From Bimuria novae-zelandiae CBS 107.79 (lineage: Eukaryota; Ascomycota; Dothideomycetes; Pleosporales; Didymosphaeriaceae), in contig ML976678.1 of NCBI GenBank assembly GCA_010015655.1, positions 757,013 to 821,012 of the forward strand: a stretch of 64,000 nt of DNA, in the 5' to 3' direction. The notes beneath the pieces are model-generated. The model saw only the letters and a program-made list of their open reading frames with translations. It was not told the origin of the DNA and ran no database searches. The first letter of the stretch is position 1; every line of letters starts with the position of its first letter. The translations under genes and the position numbers were made by a program. This document shows positions 45,061 to 57,562 of the stretch, piece by piece.

Positions 45061-48000
45061 CTAATTACTATAGGAAATATTTAGTTAAAGAGATGTAGAT
45101 GCCTTTTGTAGTTTGCGTAAAATAGTGTGAATCCTATTGCTGCTAATATCTTGTTGTTATATGCTAACTATGCTATAGGTAGTAAGGAAATCTAGTTATT
45201 CTTCTAGTTATTATAGTAGATGCGTAGGTACGTCTTAATTATTTAATTCGTACGTTCTGTTTATCCGTTAGTTTGCGAATAATATGCTATTAATAATTTT
45301 TATTTTATTCTAATAGGTGCTATAAGTGTTATTTAGTAGTTTAATATAAAGAGTTTATCTCTGTCGCTAATAATTATCTTTAGAATACTATAGTATTGTA
45401 TAAGTTAATCTAGGATAAGGAATGCGAGTTCCTTTACTATAGTTATCTTTTAATATAGTAGTAATTCTACGTATTTAGTAAATTAATAAATAATATTAAG
45501 TATTGCGTTATAACTAATTCCTATTGCAGGATCCTTTAATCTTAGTAATTTTATAATAAAGTCTATAGCGATATCTTCTTATAATATAACTAGTATTTAG
45601 ATTGCGTGCATCTCTCTATACTTAAGATATATGACGTGTTTATTGCGCTAGTAATCTGCACATTTGCGAATATATATATTTATTACTTCTTTAATTCCCT
45701 TAAAGCTATTGTTCTGCTAAATAAGTTCTATTATGTTTCTAATGCCTAGATATCTATATACTAAGTTATTATAGTATTATTATATAATCTTAGTCTATAG
45801 TTCCTTAGGTACTTCTCGTGTAATAACAAGGAGTTAGTTAAGTTTTGCTATAAGTTTTAGAGATATATTCTTATTTTTTTATAGTATCGTAGAGTAAGTT
45901 TTTACCTTTTTACTTATAAAGTTACTTTATTAGCTAAGCGCGTCTGCTTATCTATTTTCTTTTCTTACTATATAGATAACTTTAAACTTATATTATCTAG
46001 TAGTCTATAACTATTACTATTATCGTAGTGTAAGATCTTTAGTTATCGTAAACTATAATAGATTCTTATAATCTATATAGGTTTTTAGCATTAAATAACT
46101 AAGGGCGTAGATCGTCTAGTATTTTAATACTTTCACGATGGCGTAGGGTTCCTTATTATGTACATCGTATCGTGTTTCTGCATCATTAAACTTTCGTAAG
46201 TAGTATGTAATTAGATACTATTTACTGTCTTTTTCTTACTTCGCGCATGCGCCCATCGCAAGGTTACTTACGTCTATTTTAAATTATAGTAGTTCTTTAT
46301 CCTAAAAGTAGATAAGTGCTAGTGGCATAATACATGCTACTATTAAAAGTTAGAATAATATTCTATACTCTACTATCTATATAAATAGTACGTCCTTTTT
46401 TATAAGGTTTATTAGAAGTATCGTAATCTTTGCATAATGTCTAATAAATTATTAATTAAATCCGTTGAATGCTAAGAATTCTTAGATATTCTTTATAGTT
46501 TTTAGTATTAGCTAGTTCTTAATGTATTTAATTTTATCTAGTGCTATTTTAATTCTATCTATACTAATAATATATCCTAGGAATTCTAATCTTGTTATAT
46601 AGAATTTACACTTTATTAGTTTAATCCGTAGATGTGCGTTGTCTAGTGCTATTAGTACTATCTGTACATATAATACGTAGTTTAATTTATTTTTAGAGAA
46701 GACAAGGATATTATCTATGTATATAATAATAAATATATATAGGTAGTTACGTAATATATTATTAACTAGTGCCTAAAGGGTTGCTAGTGTATTAGTAAGT
46801 CTAAAAGGTATAACTATATATTTAAATAGTCTATAGCGTGTCCTAAATACTGTCTTCTATTTGTTACCTTTTTTTAATTTATATAAGGTAGTATCCGTCT
46901 CGTAGGTCTATTATTATAAAGATTTTAGCTCTCGAAAGTCGGTCTTAGAGTTCTAAGATATTTAATAGTAGGTATTAATTCTTAATTATTATATTATTAA
47001 GTTTTCTATAGTTTATATAGGGCCTTAGTTATCTATTCTTTTTAGTATAAACATAAAAGGGCTTGTCGCTAGTAAATTTAAAAGTCTAATATAACTTTTT
47101 ATAAGATTTATTTTAATAAATTCCTTTTCTTGCTAGAGTTCTTTTCTAGATTTACTATATAGCAGTCTAAAGGGTGGCGTCTTCCCTTCTTCTAGGTCAA
47201 TCGCGTAATCCTAGAATTAATATTCTAGAAGGTTTGCTTTTCCTTCTCTCTCTGTAAACATGTAGTTCCATGCTTAGTAGTATTTTAAAATTCCATGGTT
47301 TGTGCTGTCTTCTCTCTTCTTGCGCTCTGTAACCTAGTAGTACCTACCAGCGTCTACTAAGGATATTTCCCGTTTTTTAACTATTCGTCGCGAGACTATA
47401 CTATTAATAGCTCTCTTATCTACTATTATATTCTATTAATACGTAGGCTTTACTTATAATATATAGTTATAGTGCTTAAAAAATAGCTCTTTCTTTTTTC
47501 AGTTAATTCTAGGGTTGTACTTTCTTAACTAGAGTAGTCTTAAAATTATGTCGTAATTAGCTTCCTTAATAATATTAAGGATAATTAATTCCTAGTATTT
47601 ATATATTATAAGGGTTATTTTAACTTTATATTGAATTATTACTTTGCTAGGCATTAGCTATCTATTTGCGACATAAATAGCATAGGCTATAGTCTTTTTA
47701 CGCTTATAGAGTCCTACTTTATTAAGTGCTTTTTTTAATACATAACCTTCTTGTGCTCTTAAGTCTAGCATAGCTTTTATATATATATTTTTAAGCTATA
47801 CTAGTAGCTTAATTAATACCTAACTATTAGTAGTATTTATTTCTTTAAAGGCATTTTCCCGCCTAAGCCTGGGTCTAAAAAAGACATTTTCTTTATTACT
47901 AGCTCTATAGGTCTAAGTTATCCTTCTTTATTCCTTTCCTTAGGCTATTACTAAGTCTTCTTTAGGGAAACTGTACTATTTTCGTCCTTTATTACTAATT

Positions 48001-50159
48001 TAATCCTAAGGGTTGTAGTTCCTTCTGGTATGCAATTAAATCCATACTTTTTCTTTTATTTTATATATTTTTTATAGTTAGGGTGTAAGCACGTTTACTA
48101 TATATCTAATATATATTTTTTATTAACTCGTAGTAATATTACTTAGTTTATTACTTAATTAAAGTATAGAAAATATCGCGTTTCGCGTTTATCTTAGAGA
48201 TAAACATTATAATAGGCGATAGGGTAGTTAAACTACTCCTATTTATATTATTAATGGGAAAGTAGTTATATTCTTTAGCTTAGTAATAAAAGGTATATTA
48301 GTCTTCTTTATAAAGGGTCTATTATATAGTACTATGCGTAGGGTTGCGGTGGTCTAGGTGGTACTGTAGTTTATAGTTTAGGTTTTTATTTAGGTATTTC
48401 TTTTTAGGGTCTTTATATACGTAATAATAGTCTGCTATTTCGCGTGCTGTCTTGCTAACTAAGTTAGGTTAGTAAGTATAGTAAAATACTACTTTATAGT
48501 TTTAAAATTTTATTATTATAAAACTAAAGTCTCCTTCCCTTAGCTAGTGTTCTTTTAAGAAGTTAAAAACGTTTATTATCTTATTAGTAACTAGTTTACT
48601 CTAGCTAGAGTAAGGTATAAGAAATTAAGGTATTAGCTTTTTCTCTTTCTTATCTAAACCTTTATATGAATCCTCGTAGAGTTGTAAATTAAGTAACCCT
48701 AATTATTTTAATTCTTTGTTATGGATATTAATTTATTTAATAATATTTACTACTTACTATTCTTCGTTAGCTGTTTTTTTTATTAATAGTTAGTACGTTT
48801 AGCTGCCTAGTGATCTTGTTCTCAGATCTGTAGTTCCTAGCTATGTGGCCTGGTTTACCACATGTATAGCAAAGTCATGCCCTGGTTCCTTATTTATAGG
48901 TTCTATCTAGGGTACGTCCTTATTTAGACTTATAAAAGCCTTTTGCCTTTTCTATTCTTTTCTCTATTACGTTAATTTAGTAGTACTAGATTCCTTTTAT
49001 TAGGTAGTAACTATAATTAGCTTAGTTCTTTTACTATAACTACTACTTAAAGTTATAATAGTTATCCTTTATCGCAGGTAGTCTATAGCCCTTTTTATTT
49101 TAGGTCTAGCGTAAGTCTTGTTCTAGTTTATACTATTTATTATTAATTTGGATTACTTTTACTATAAGTTTTTATAAAGTATTAGTTTTTATTTTACTGC
49201 GTAATAGTTCTTCGCGTATATGTCGTTTTAATCCCTTTTAGAATATAGTTACAAAACTATTATTATTTTATATAATTTAGTTAGCGTTCTTGCGGAATTT
49301 GGACTTATATTTAGCTACTAAACAGGTTTATCTAAGTTATTAGATATTCCGTTCGGCGATAGCGTTTTAGTTAGTAATTCTAAAATATTATTTAATCTTA
49401 GTATAAAAAATATTATAATTTTTTATAATCTTATCCATAGCCTCGCTTTCTATGTTAGCTCTGGCTAGGTATTAATTAACGTAAGGATAAATCTACTTAA
49501 AGACATCTCCCTTTATATAAGTAAAAATAAATATAGTCTTATCTATATCTTCCTATTCTTTCTTTATTTTATAAAAGTAAAGATTAAGTTGCAAGATCTA
49601 TAATTCCGTATAATTATGTTTACTATAGAAGAAGTTAGGCTTTTTATAAAAGCTCTTTATTCCTTTTTTAACTATAGTAATACTTACTTTTTTAAGAGTA
49701 TCTATTCGCATATCTATCGTGTTAGTAAAAAAGGTATTATTAAAACTTATATTAAGAGTATTTAAAATATTAAAACCCTAAGGGGTAGCTAGTCTTAAAG
49801 GGGTAAGGTTAGTTCTTAGGTAAGAGTATTAATAATATAAGTAAAGGGAGTATTAATAGCTTGCACGTATTAATAGGACGTTAGTATTAAAGGTATATAT
49901 AGTATAATTAAATTAATAAGAGCCTAAGTTAAATCTAAATAATAAATTAGTAAATAGGTTAAATATAATAGTAGAAGACTACTATCGCGTCTTTATATAC
50001 ATGTCCTAGACTGCTCGCTGGCGAGCGCTCTTTATAGAGCAGTTACATGACTTAGCGCCATGCGGCGTAGTTCGCAAATGACCAGTCATCCCTAGCGAAT
50101 AACATGAGGGGTTAAGTACAAAACCGACACAGCCTTTCCTTAGGTCTCAGATCCTAACA
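45061..50159 (-). mobile_element. Ty3/Gypsy element, 3'-truncated, RIP-degraded
   Basis: From 45061 on, the sequence follows 2836-7978 of the inner Gypsy element in the same orientation, with many transitions. The copy has a 5' LTR at the right (49768-50159), a gag zinc knuckle (CYTCGKPGHIARN near 48835-48880), and reverse transcriptase, RNase H and integrase sequence down to 45061, where similarity stops inside integrase. The chromodomain, the antisense ORF and the 3' LTR are missing, so the element was cut at its 3' side by deletion or by a later event. On its right it abuts the LINE relic at 50160. Confidence 0.82.
49768..50159 (-). repeat. 5' LTR of the truncated Gypsy element
   Basis: Corresponds to 7555-7978. 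It starts TATTAAAACCCTAAGG (TGTTAAGTCCCTACGG before RIP) and ends CAGATCCTAACA. The first half is strongly mutated, but 50000-50150 keeps a GC-rich block that differs from the block in the 1277-7978 LTRs, so this is a separate subfamily. Confidence 0.8.
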
Positions 50160-50711
50160 CTTCCTTACCCTAGCTATATTTATACTAGTTACTACTACCT
50201 ACTTTTATTTTTACTAGAAAAGCTTAGAGCTTTAAGTAGCCTATTTAAAGCTAGGCTAATATCTGCGCTTCTTTTCTTATTAAGGTGTTATAGAGTAGCC
50301 TTATATATACTCTTAAAAATGCTATATCTAGTTATTTAAGATTTATTTTTATTATCTACTTTTTAATTAGCTTTGCTATTAGTATTACTCCCTTAAGTTT
50401 TAAGGCGCCTACTAATTAGAATTTATATTAAAGTCCTGGTAAATTTACTACTACACTACTAGGTTTTATAATTACTTTTATAGACTTGTTGGCAGCCTTA
50501 TTTCTTAAAATATTAAAATAAAATAGGAGCTACGCAAGCTAGATTTTCTAGCCTTTTTAATTACTAAGGGCTTAGGTAACGTATATAATTATTAATTAAC
50601 TACTTTAGTAAGCTAGCTTCGCGATTACTTTAAGCGCGGATATAAAGTTTAAATATACTATTACGCCTAGTAGTGCTAGAATAGTTATTAGTATAGCCTT
50701 AGCCTAGTTAA
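50160..50711 (-). pseudogene. LINE (Tad-like) RNase H C-terminal part, RIP-mutated
   Basis: On the - strand this continues the RNase H frame from 57563. Across the Gypsy insertion the frame reads ...IKLAAIK.AVN / AKAILITILALLGVIVYLNF, then the spacing to NKAANKSIKVIIKPSSVVVN and RLYNTLIRKEAQILA, typical of the RNase H and C-terminus of fungal non-LTR elements. Stops and TA-richness show RIP. It is cut at 50160 by the Gypsy LTR, so the LINE's 3' end is not in the window. Confidence 0.72.
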
Positions 50712-51169
50712 TGTTAGGATCTGAACATGTATGGGACGCGGAGGACCAACGGGCCCTCAGCGGGGGTGACACTTGGTGGGGTTGCGCAACCGAGATCACG
50801 TGATGTACCATCCAGCCAAGACATACCATCCAGCCAAGATTATGGACGGTATACCATCCATGGATGACACGACCATCCACCAGAAAGATAGGATGGCAGA
50901 AAGATAGGTGGACGGTAACTAATAAACCTCTTGTATATAAACCGACACGAATACCCTTATGGCATTCGTGTTTAATCTTGTTTATCAATCTATCGTTTGG
51001 ATCTGAGTAAGCAACCTTGTTGATTTGATTATACTGTACACACCTTTGATACCAACGCCCTAGTGACAAGCGCAAGCTATTACTACAACCTCTCCCGTCC
51101 TACTAGTATTCTTGCCCGAGAACTAACCTTTACCCCTATAGGGATTAGCTATCCTTTGGGGACTTAACA
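50712..51169 (+). repeat. 5' LTR of the young Gypsy element
   Basis: GC-rich first half with TGACACTTGGTGGGGTTGCG and CATCCATGG-like short repeats, TATATAAACC at about 50935 as a possible TATA box for the element's transcript. Just after the LTR, TTTTGAACACCC matches the same position in the inner Gypsy element and marks the likely primer-binding area. Confidence 0.92.
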
Positions 51170-51186
51170 TTTTGAACACCCTTAAC

Positions 51187-52620
51187 ATGAATACTAACAG
51201 GACCCCTAACTCTTCCATGGCTTCGGACAACCATGTTACCCCTATAGGGGATGGCAAGAACAAGGCGCATAAACCTGATTTGTACGATGGCAATCGTAGT
51301 CTCCTTGATACCTGGCTTTTACAGCTAGACCTCTACTTCTTTGACTAGAACTAAGATCTTAAAGACAAGAAAAAGGTTATTTTTGCAGCGACTTACATGC
51401 GAGGAAGCGCTGAAGAATAGATCTATCCTTACTTAGTTAAGTACCTAGACATGGATTACGACAACGAGGATGAAGACTACATTAACCGTAACAAAGATGC
51501 TATTAACATTATTAAGGACTACGCTAACTTTAAGAAATGCTTCTGATAGATGTTTAGAATTACTAATAAAACCGCTATCGCTGAGCAAGTAATCTAGACA
51601 ATCTAACAGTAATAATCCGTAGCCAAGTATGTAGCCAAATTCCGCAAGTACGCCGTGCAACTCGACTGGGAGGATAAATCTCTTAAAATAATGTACAAAT
51701 AAGGCCTTAAACGTAATGTGCGCGAAGAACTCCTGCGCAGTGGTGTAAAAATAGAGACCTTAGAAGAACTATACGAAGAGACTATCCGCATTAATAGGGA
51801 ATGGTTTACATTGTAAGAAGAGCTACGCAAGAACCTGAGGAACGTTAGTTTTAGATAATAGGCACCTGTAGTCTATAGAGCGCCGCCGAAAACACCTCGA
51901 CGCCAGCAACGTAACTACTACGGACCCCAACCTATGGAAGATGTCCAGTTTAACAACCTGGAAAAGGGAACAGGAAAGGCTATAGGCTTCCGAAAGCCTA
52001 ACTAACGTATCTTAGATGGAACCCGACGATAGGGGACCGAGACGCGTAAATGCTTTACATGTGGCAAACTGGGCCACATCGCCAGGAACTGCAGATCTAA
52101 GAATAAGGTTATTAAATAGTTAAACGTACTTACCGTCGATGACATAGAAGTAACCGACGAAGAATGGCAGGTGATACCCTCTATTAAATAATCTAATATC
52201 CTGGACAAGGACTTAGAGCGATTAGACTCGCCTAACTTGCGACTCTACGAGGATGCATACGAAGGTTTAGACGAGGAAGAAATAGAGCTAATGCCTTAAT
52301 TTCTTACACTTTACCCTAGCTAGAACAAACCTGTTACTAGCAAGACGACGAATGTTTTCGACTTCTTAGAAAAACACCAACCTCGAGAAAGAGACTTCGG
52401 GTTTACGGCGGTAGAACGACAAGACTATGCAGAAGCATTTTTTCATGCTTACCAACCCGATCTAGTCAGTAAAGCAGCAAGAGAAATGGCAGATCACCGC
52501 TACGCCCACGAAGACCCTAAGAAGAAATACCCAAACGAAAGCCCAAACTACGAACCACAGTACGACCTGGACCACCGTAACCCTACGCATGAGACCATAC
52601 GATGGACCCTCTGTAGAGAA
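51187..52620 (+). pseudogene. Gag of the young Gypsy element
   Basis: The frame starts at ATG 51187 (MNTNRTPNSSMASDNHVTPI). It includes LYDGNRSLLDTWLLQLDLYF, the capsid-like region with AKYVAKFRKYAVQLDW, and a CCHC zinc knuckle CFTCGKLGHIARNC at 52051-52092. An acidic C-terminal part follows (EGLDEEEIELMP, HAYQPDLVSKAAREMADHRY). About fifteen TAG/TAA codons interrupt it, mostly where Gln or Trp is expected. Gag would form the particle that packages the element RNA. The zinc knuckle itself is intact. Confidence 0.88.
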
Positions 52621-53029
52621 GACTAATGTACTATTTATTACTAAGCCAAGGAATATAGCTACTTTCCCCGAACGTACTAACGATATAGATAGGAGTGGTT
52701 TAACTGCCCTATTACCTATTATAACGTTTACCTCTGGGATAAACGTGAAAAGCGATACTTTCTACACCTTAACTAAGCGCTAAACTAAGCAATATTACTA
52801 CTAGTTAATAGAAAATGCGCATCTGACAAATGGCAAACATGCTTACACCCCGATTATAAGGAACATAAAGAGTAAAAAGGAAAGCATGGATTTAATCGCA
52901 TACTAAAAGGGACTACGACCCTTAGGATTGAAACGGTAACGAAGGAAGAGGATGGTGAAGCTCTCTTAGAAAAGGGCCAGTAGTAGCCTTAGGAGAAGAA
53001 GAAGGAAAGACACCTTAATCCTACAAAGC

Positions 53030-56000
53030 CACCTACAGAAAAGATGTCTTTTTTAGACCTAGGCTCAGGAGGGAAGACGCCTTTAGAGAACTAAATGCTA
53101 TAAATAGCTAGGCATTAATTAAGCTACTAGTATAGCTTAAAGAAACATAGATAAAAGCCATGCTGGACTTAGGAGCACAGGAAAGCTATGTGTTAAGAAA
53201 AGCACTTGATAGAGCAGGACTCTATAAGCGCAAGAAGGCTATACCCTATGCTATCCATGTCGCGAATAGACAACTGATGCCCGGCAAAGCAACGATTAAA
53301 TACGAGGTTAAAACTACCCTTACGATCTATAGACACCAGGAATTAATTACCCTTAACATTATTAAGGAAGCTAATTACGACGTGATTTTAGGACTACCCT
53401 AGTTAAGGAAGCACAATCCTATGATTAATTAGGAGAGAAAAAAGCTATCCTTTAAGCGCTGCAACTGTGCATTGTAAGTAAAGCCTACGCATTAATAGAG
53501 TATGATAGTAGATAAGAGAGCTATTAACACTATAGTCTCGCGACGGACAGTTGAAAAACGGAAGAAACCCTTGGCAGACGCTGGTAGGAACTACCAGGTC
53601 ACAGAGCGCAAGAAGATGGAGGAAAGCACAAACCATGAAATTCCGGAGTGCTATCGAGCATGGAATCATATGTTCACTGAGAGAGAGGGAAAAGCAAACC
53701 TTCCAGAACATCAGCCCTGGGATCTAGCGATAGACCTAGTAGAAGGGAAAACGCCACCCTTTGGACCACTATATGGCAAGACTAGAAAAGAACTCTAGCA
53801 AGAAAAGGAATTCATCGAGACGAATCTCGCGAAAGGATATATACGACTATTAAAGTCACTAGTAGCCAGCCCTTTTATGTTTGTCATGAAGAAAGACGGC
53901 ACACCACGACTATATGTTAACTATTAAAAGATTAACGACATGACGATTAAAAATTAATACCTACTACTAAATATCTTAGAATTAAGAGACTGACTCTTAA
54001 GAGCTAAACGCTTTACACTAATAGACTTACGAGATAGATACCACCTTATATAAATTAAGGAAGGTGACGAGTGGAAGATAGCGTTTAGGTTACGCTATAG
54101 ACTATTTGAATATATAGTTATGCCTTTTAAACTCACTAACGCACCGGTAAACTTCTAAGCACTAGTTAACTATGTACTCTATAATTACCTAGATATATTT
54201 GTTATCGCATATATAGACGATATACTTGTTTACTCTAAAAACGATTTAGATTATGTTCTGCATGTATAGACGGTGTTAACAGCACTAGATAAGGCACACC
54301 TTAGGATTAAACTAAAGAAGTGCAAGTGGCACGTAACACGACTTAAATTTCTAGGACACGTTATTAGCATAGAAGGAATTAAAGTTGCACCTAACAAGAT
54401 TAAATATATTAAGAACTAGCTAATACTAAAGACGGCGAAAAACATCCAAGAATTCTTAGGATTCTATGGATTTAATCGACAATTTATTAAGGATTACGCA
54501 AAGATCACGATACTACTTATAAACTTTATAAGAAAAGACACACTATTCGCATAGACTGCAGAGTGTGGAATGTCGTTCCAACTCTTAAAAACCGCATGCA
54601 TTATGCCACCAGTACTTATCCACTTTAGGGATAGAAAACCACTACAAATCGAAACGGACGCAAGCGACCTCGCAATAGGCGCCTGCGCGAAACAAGAAAA
54701 AGATGGCAAATAGCACCCTATTGCATATTACTCATGCAAGTTTACCGACACGGAAGCACGATATGACGTACACGATAAAGAACTATACGCAATTGTTAAA
54801 ATGTTAAAGTACTAGAGAATCTACGCTTTTAGCTGCTCTATACTTAAGATCTTCACGGATTATAAGAACCTTACACGCTTCACGACCACAAAAGAACTTA
54901 CGCTAAGATAGGCAAGATAGTTAGAAACGCTTAGATAATATAAATTCAAGATCGTATATACACTTGGCAAGGAAAATAGACGAGCAGACGTACTTAGCTA
55001 ACGACACGATCTTATAAGAGATAAAGTTAAAACCTACTCTATAATACTAAAACAAAAACCTAATGGTTCTTTAGAACCTACGGCGGAACTTAATTAACTC
55101 CTTGTACTCACACGAGAAGTACCCAAGGAACAACAAATAGAGGTTATACGATAATACCACGACGACCCTGTATATAGACACCCTGGAATCAAAAAGACAG
55201 TGGAACTGATTCAGAGGAACTACAGCTTTAAAGGAATTAAGGAAGTAGTAGCAACCTACATACGCAAATATGTAGAATGCCAACGCAATAAACACGCAAC
55301 ACATCTTAAGTACGGAGAAATGCAAGCTATCTAGATACCTACAGCACCTTAGGAAGACATCGCAATAGACTTTGTTACAGGATTGCTAAAGTCGAAAGAT
55401 CCCACAAACGGAGTAAGTTACGACGCAATACTAGTAATCGTATGCAGATTTACTAAATACGTAGAATTACTATCGTGTAAAAAGGTAATAATAGCAACGG
55501 AACTAGCGTTCCTTATCCTAGATTGACTTATACGACATTATAGCATCCCTAAGATAATTATCAGCGATAGAGACAAACTCTTTACTTCGAACTACTGGAC
55601 AACACTCATGGCACTTATTGGAATAAAACGAAAACTATCAACAGCCTATCATCCACAGACGGACGGACAAACAGAACGTACGAATTAAATAATAGAAACG
55701 TACCTACGCATCTACTGCAATAACCAGAAGAATAACTAGATTTCCTTATTACTAATGGCACAATTAGCATATAATAATAAGATATTAGTAGTAACTAGAT
55801 ATACACCGTTCTATGCGAACCACGGAAGACATCTACATCTCTTTGATTAGACATTTCCTACTACCATCAGAACGGAAGAAGCCATCAACACGGCTATAAA
55901 AATGAAAGAAATACATCAACAACTCTAAGAGAACCTTAAGAAAGCTTAACAGCAAAGCATTTCCTATACAAACCAAAAAAGAAAAACGGCACCTTAGCTA

Positions 56001-56622
56001 AAGAAGGGGGATAAAGCATATCTGCTTACGAAAAATCTTCGAACCTAGAAGAAAAAGCACAAGAAACTAGATTATGTCAAGGTTGGACCATTTTTTATTT
56101 CTAAATAAGTATCACCGGTTAACTACTAATTGGAATTACCACCAGACGCCAAAATACACCTAGTATTCTATATAGACCAATTAGAACCAGCAGACTTTGA
56201 AACACCAGTTAAAACCACCTTCTATCACTAACTAGAGGAGGAAACCGAATTCGAAGTCGAGAAGATACTATGACACACAGATTAGCTACGAACCTACTTA
56301 ATTAAGTAGAAAGGATATCTATACTTAGAAGACACATAGGAACTAAAAGCAAACCTTAACAACTATCGCTAAATATTGGCACAATACCATCGTCAGACCA
56401 CGAGAAGGAACCTGGAACGATTAAAGGAGAACTAGATAGGAACTCGTTAAGAAGAAGATCTATTAATGGATTAGGAAAGAGATTGTTAGCCTGTGACTAG
56501 CCCGGATTAGCGAGGAAATCGTCTTAGAACAGAGCGTCCGCACTCGAGCTCTTTGTCTCTTATACCTTATCCTAGGCATCTAGTAATTTCCTATCCCGAC
56601 GCGCGAATAGCCTCTTACGACT
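53030..56622 (+). pseudogene. Pol of the young Gypsy element: protease, RT, RNase H, integrase, chromodomain
   Basis: In a different frame from gag. Protease lies near 53110-53400 with MLDLGAQESYVL, where the usual D-S/T-G-A is D-L-G-A (TCA to TTA fits RIP). Reverse transcriptase is about 53730-54480 with an intact YIDD at 54210-54221. RNase H is near 54650-54980 (IETDASDLAIGACAKQ ... RRADVLS). Integrase is about 55080-55900, with the H-H-C-C zinc finger (HPGIKKTVELI ... CQRNKH), ISDRDKLFTSN and STAYHPQTDGQTERTN. The chromodomain is near 56240-56370 (FEVEKIL ... YLIK.KGYLYLEDT). The C-terminal tail runs to about 56622 and overlaps the antisense gene. Premature stops inactivate it. Confidence 0.9.
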
Positions 56623-56973
56623 CTTAATCTCTAATAACTTACGCTTATGCTAAGCAAGTTCTTGTTAACTACGCAACGTCTCTTCCTTAGCGCGAGCTAA
56701 CTCTAGCTGCTTTTTACGCTCTTTATCCTCTACCTTCTCCTACTCCTCTTTAGGAACAAACAGCTCACACTCGCTCCTTGCAGCGATACAACCAGCACAA
56801 CGACTAGACGCAGTATCTACGAAACAACAAATGTTTAGCTTTTTACAGCGAGTGCAGCGGAAAGGCATCTCCTTACTACTCCCTTTAACACAACGAATGC
56901 GATCACGCCGCTCTTAGGTCAAAGTCTTCTTACGAGGCGCGCGCGCTTTATAAGGCTTAGGATCCTTAGGCAT
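56480..56973 (-). pseudogene. Antisense zinc-cluster-like accessory gene of the young Gypsy element
   Basis: ATG at 56973, 131 bp before the 3' LTR, on the strand opposite to gag-pol. It starts MPKDPKPYKARAPRKKTLT, then after one TAA an Arg-rich segment and a cysteine cluster, FRCTRCKKLNICCF and SSRCAGCIAARSECELF, with spacing C-X2-C-X5-CC-X8-C-X2-C-X6-C (about 56790-56860). A Lys/Glu/Leu-rich segment follows (ERKKQLELARAKEETLRS, HKRKLLEIKSRKRL) that should form a coiled coil. Seven or so stops are all TAA/TAG at likely Gln/Trp codons, and the frame is otherwise unbroken. The cluster resembles but does not equal a fungal Zn2Cys6 DNA-binding domain. Its 3' part overlaps the pol C-terminus in antisense. 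A role in regulation of the element or in nucleic-acid binding is only a guess. Confidence 0.7.
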
Positions 56974-57104
56974 GGTCAGGAAGGCATTAAGACCAGAACG
57001 CGAAAATAGCGACTCACGCGAGTATTTATATGCGACGACCGTATCTGCAGCTAGGGGGCGCAGAACGAGGATACCAAGGACGCTATCTGGAAGAGGGGAG
57101 GTGA

Positions 57105-57562
57105 TGTTAGGATCTGAACATGTATAGGACGCGGAGGACCAACGGGCCCTCAGCGGGGGTGACACTTGGTGGGGTTGCGCAACCGAGATCACGTGATGTA
57201 CCATCTAGCCAAGACATACCATCCAGCCAAGATCATGGACGGTATACCATCCATGGATGACACGACCATCCACCAGAAAGATAGGATGGCAGAAAGATAG
57301 GTGGACGGTAACCAATAAACCTCTTGTATATAAACCGACACGAATACCCTTATGGCATTTATGTTCAATCTTGTTTATCAATCTATCGTTTGGATCTAAG
57401 TAAGTAACCTTGTTGATTTGATTGTGCTGTACACACCTTCGATACCAACGCCCCAGTGACAAGCGCAAGCTATCACTACAACCTCTCCCGTCCTACCAGT
57501 ATTCTTGCCCGAGAACCAACCTTTACCCCTATAGGGATTAGCTATCCTTTGGGGACTTAACA
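57105..57562 (+). repeat. 3' LTR of the young Gypsy element
   Basis: Pairs with 50712-51169. Differences are few and nearly all C/T or G/A. A GTTAA duplication follows at 57563. Confidence 0.93.

Larger units (their letters stand above)
50712..57562 (+). mobile_element. Young, structurally complete Ty3/Gypsy chromovirus-type element
   Basis: 458 bp LTRs at 50712-51169 and 57105-57562 start TGTTAGGATC and end GGGGACTTAACA. GTTAA lies directly outside both ends (50707-50711 and 57563-57567). The LTRs differ at few positions, mostly transitions, so this is the most recent insertion in the window. Interior: gag in frame 1, pol in frame 3, plus a third gene on the opposite strand before the 3' LTR. 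RIP has added stops to all three, but no large indels. It inserted into a LINE RNase H. The solo LTR at 39390 belongs to the same subfamily. Confidence 0.95.

Noticed and set aside
45061..50159. A second full-length copy of the inner Gypsy element
   Set aside because: Only one LTR is present and similarity stops inside integrase, so it is truncated.
50704..51075. 123-codon - strand frame, with a relative at 57205-57468
   Set aside because: Contained in the two LTRs of the young Gypsy element. Present because the LTR escaped RIP, not because it codes.
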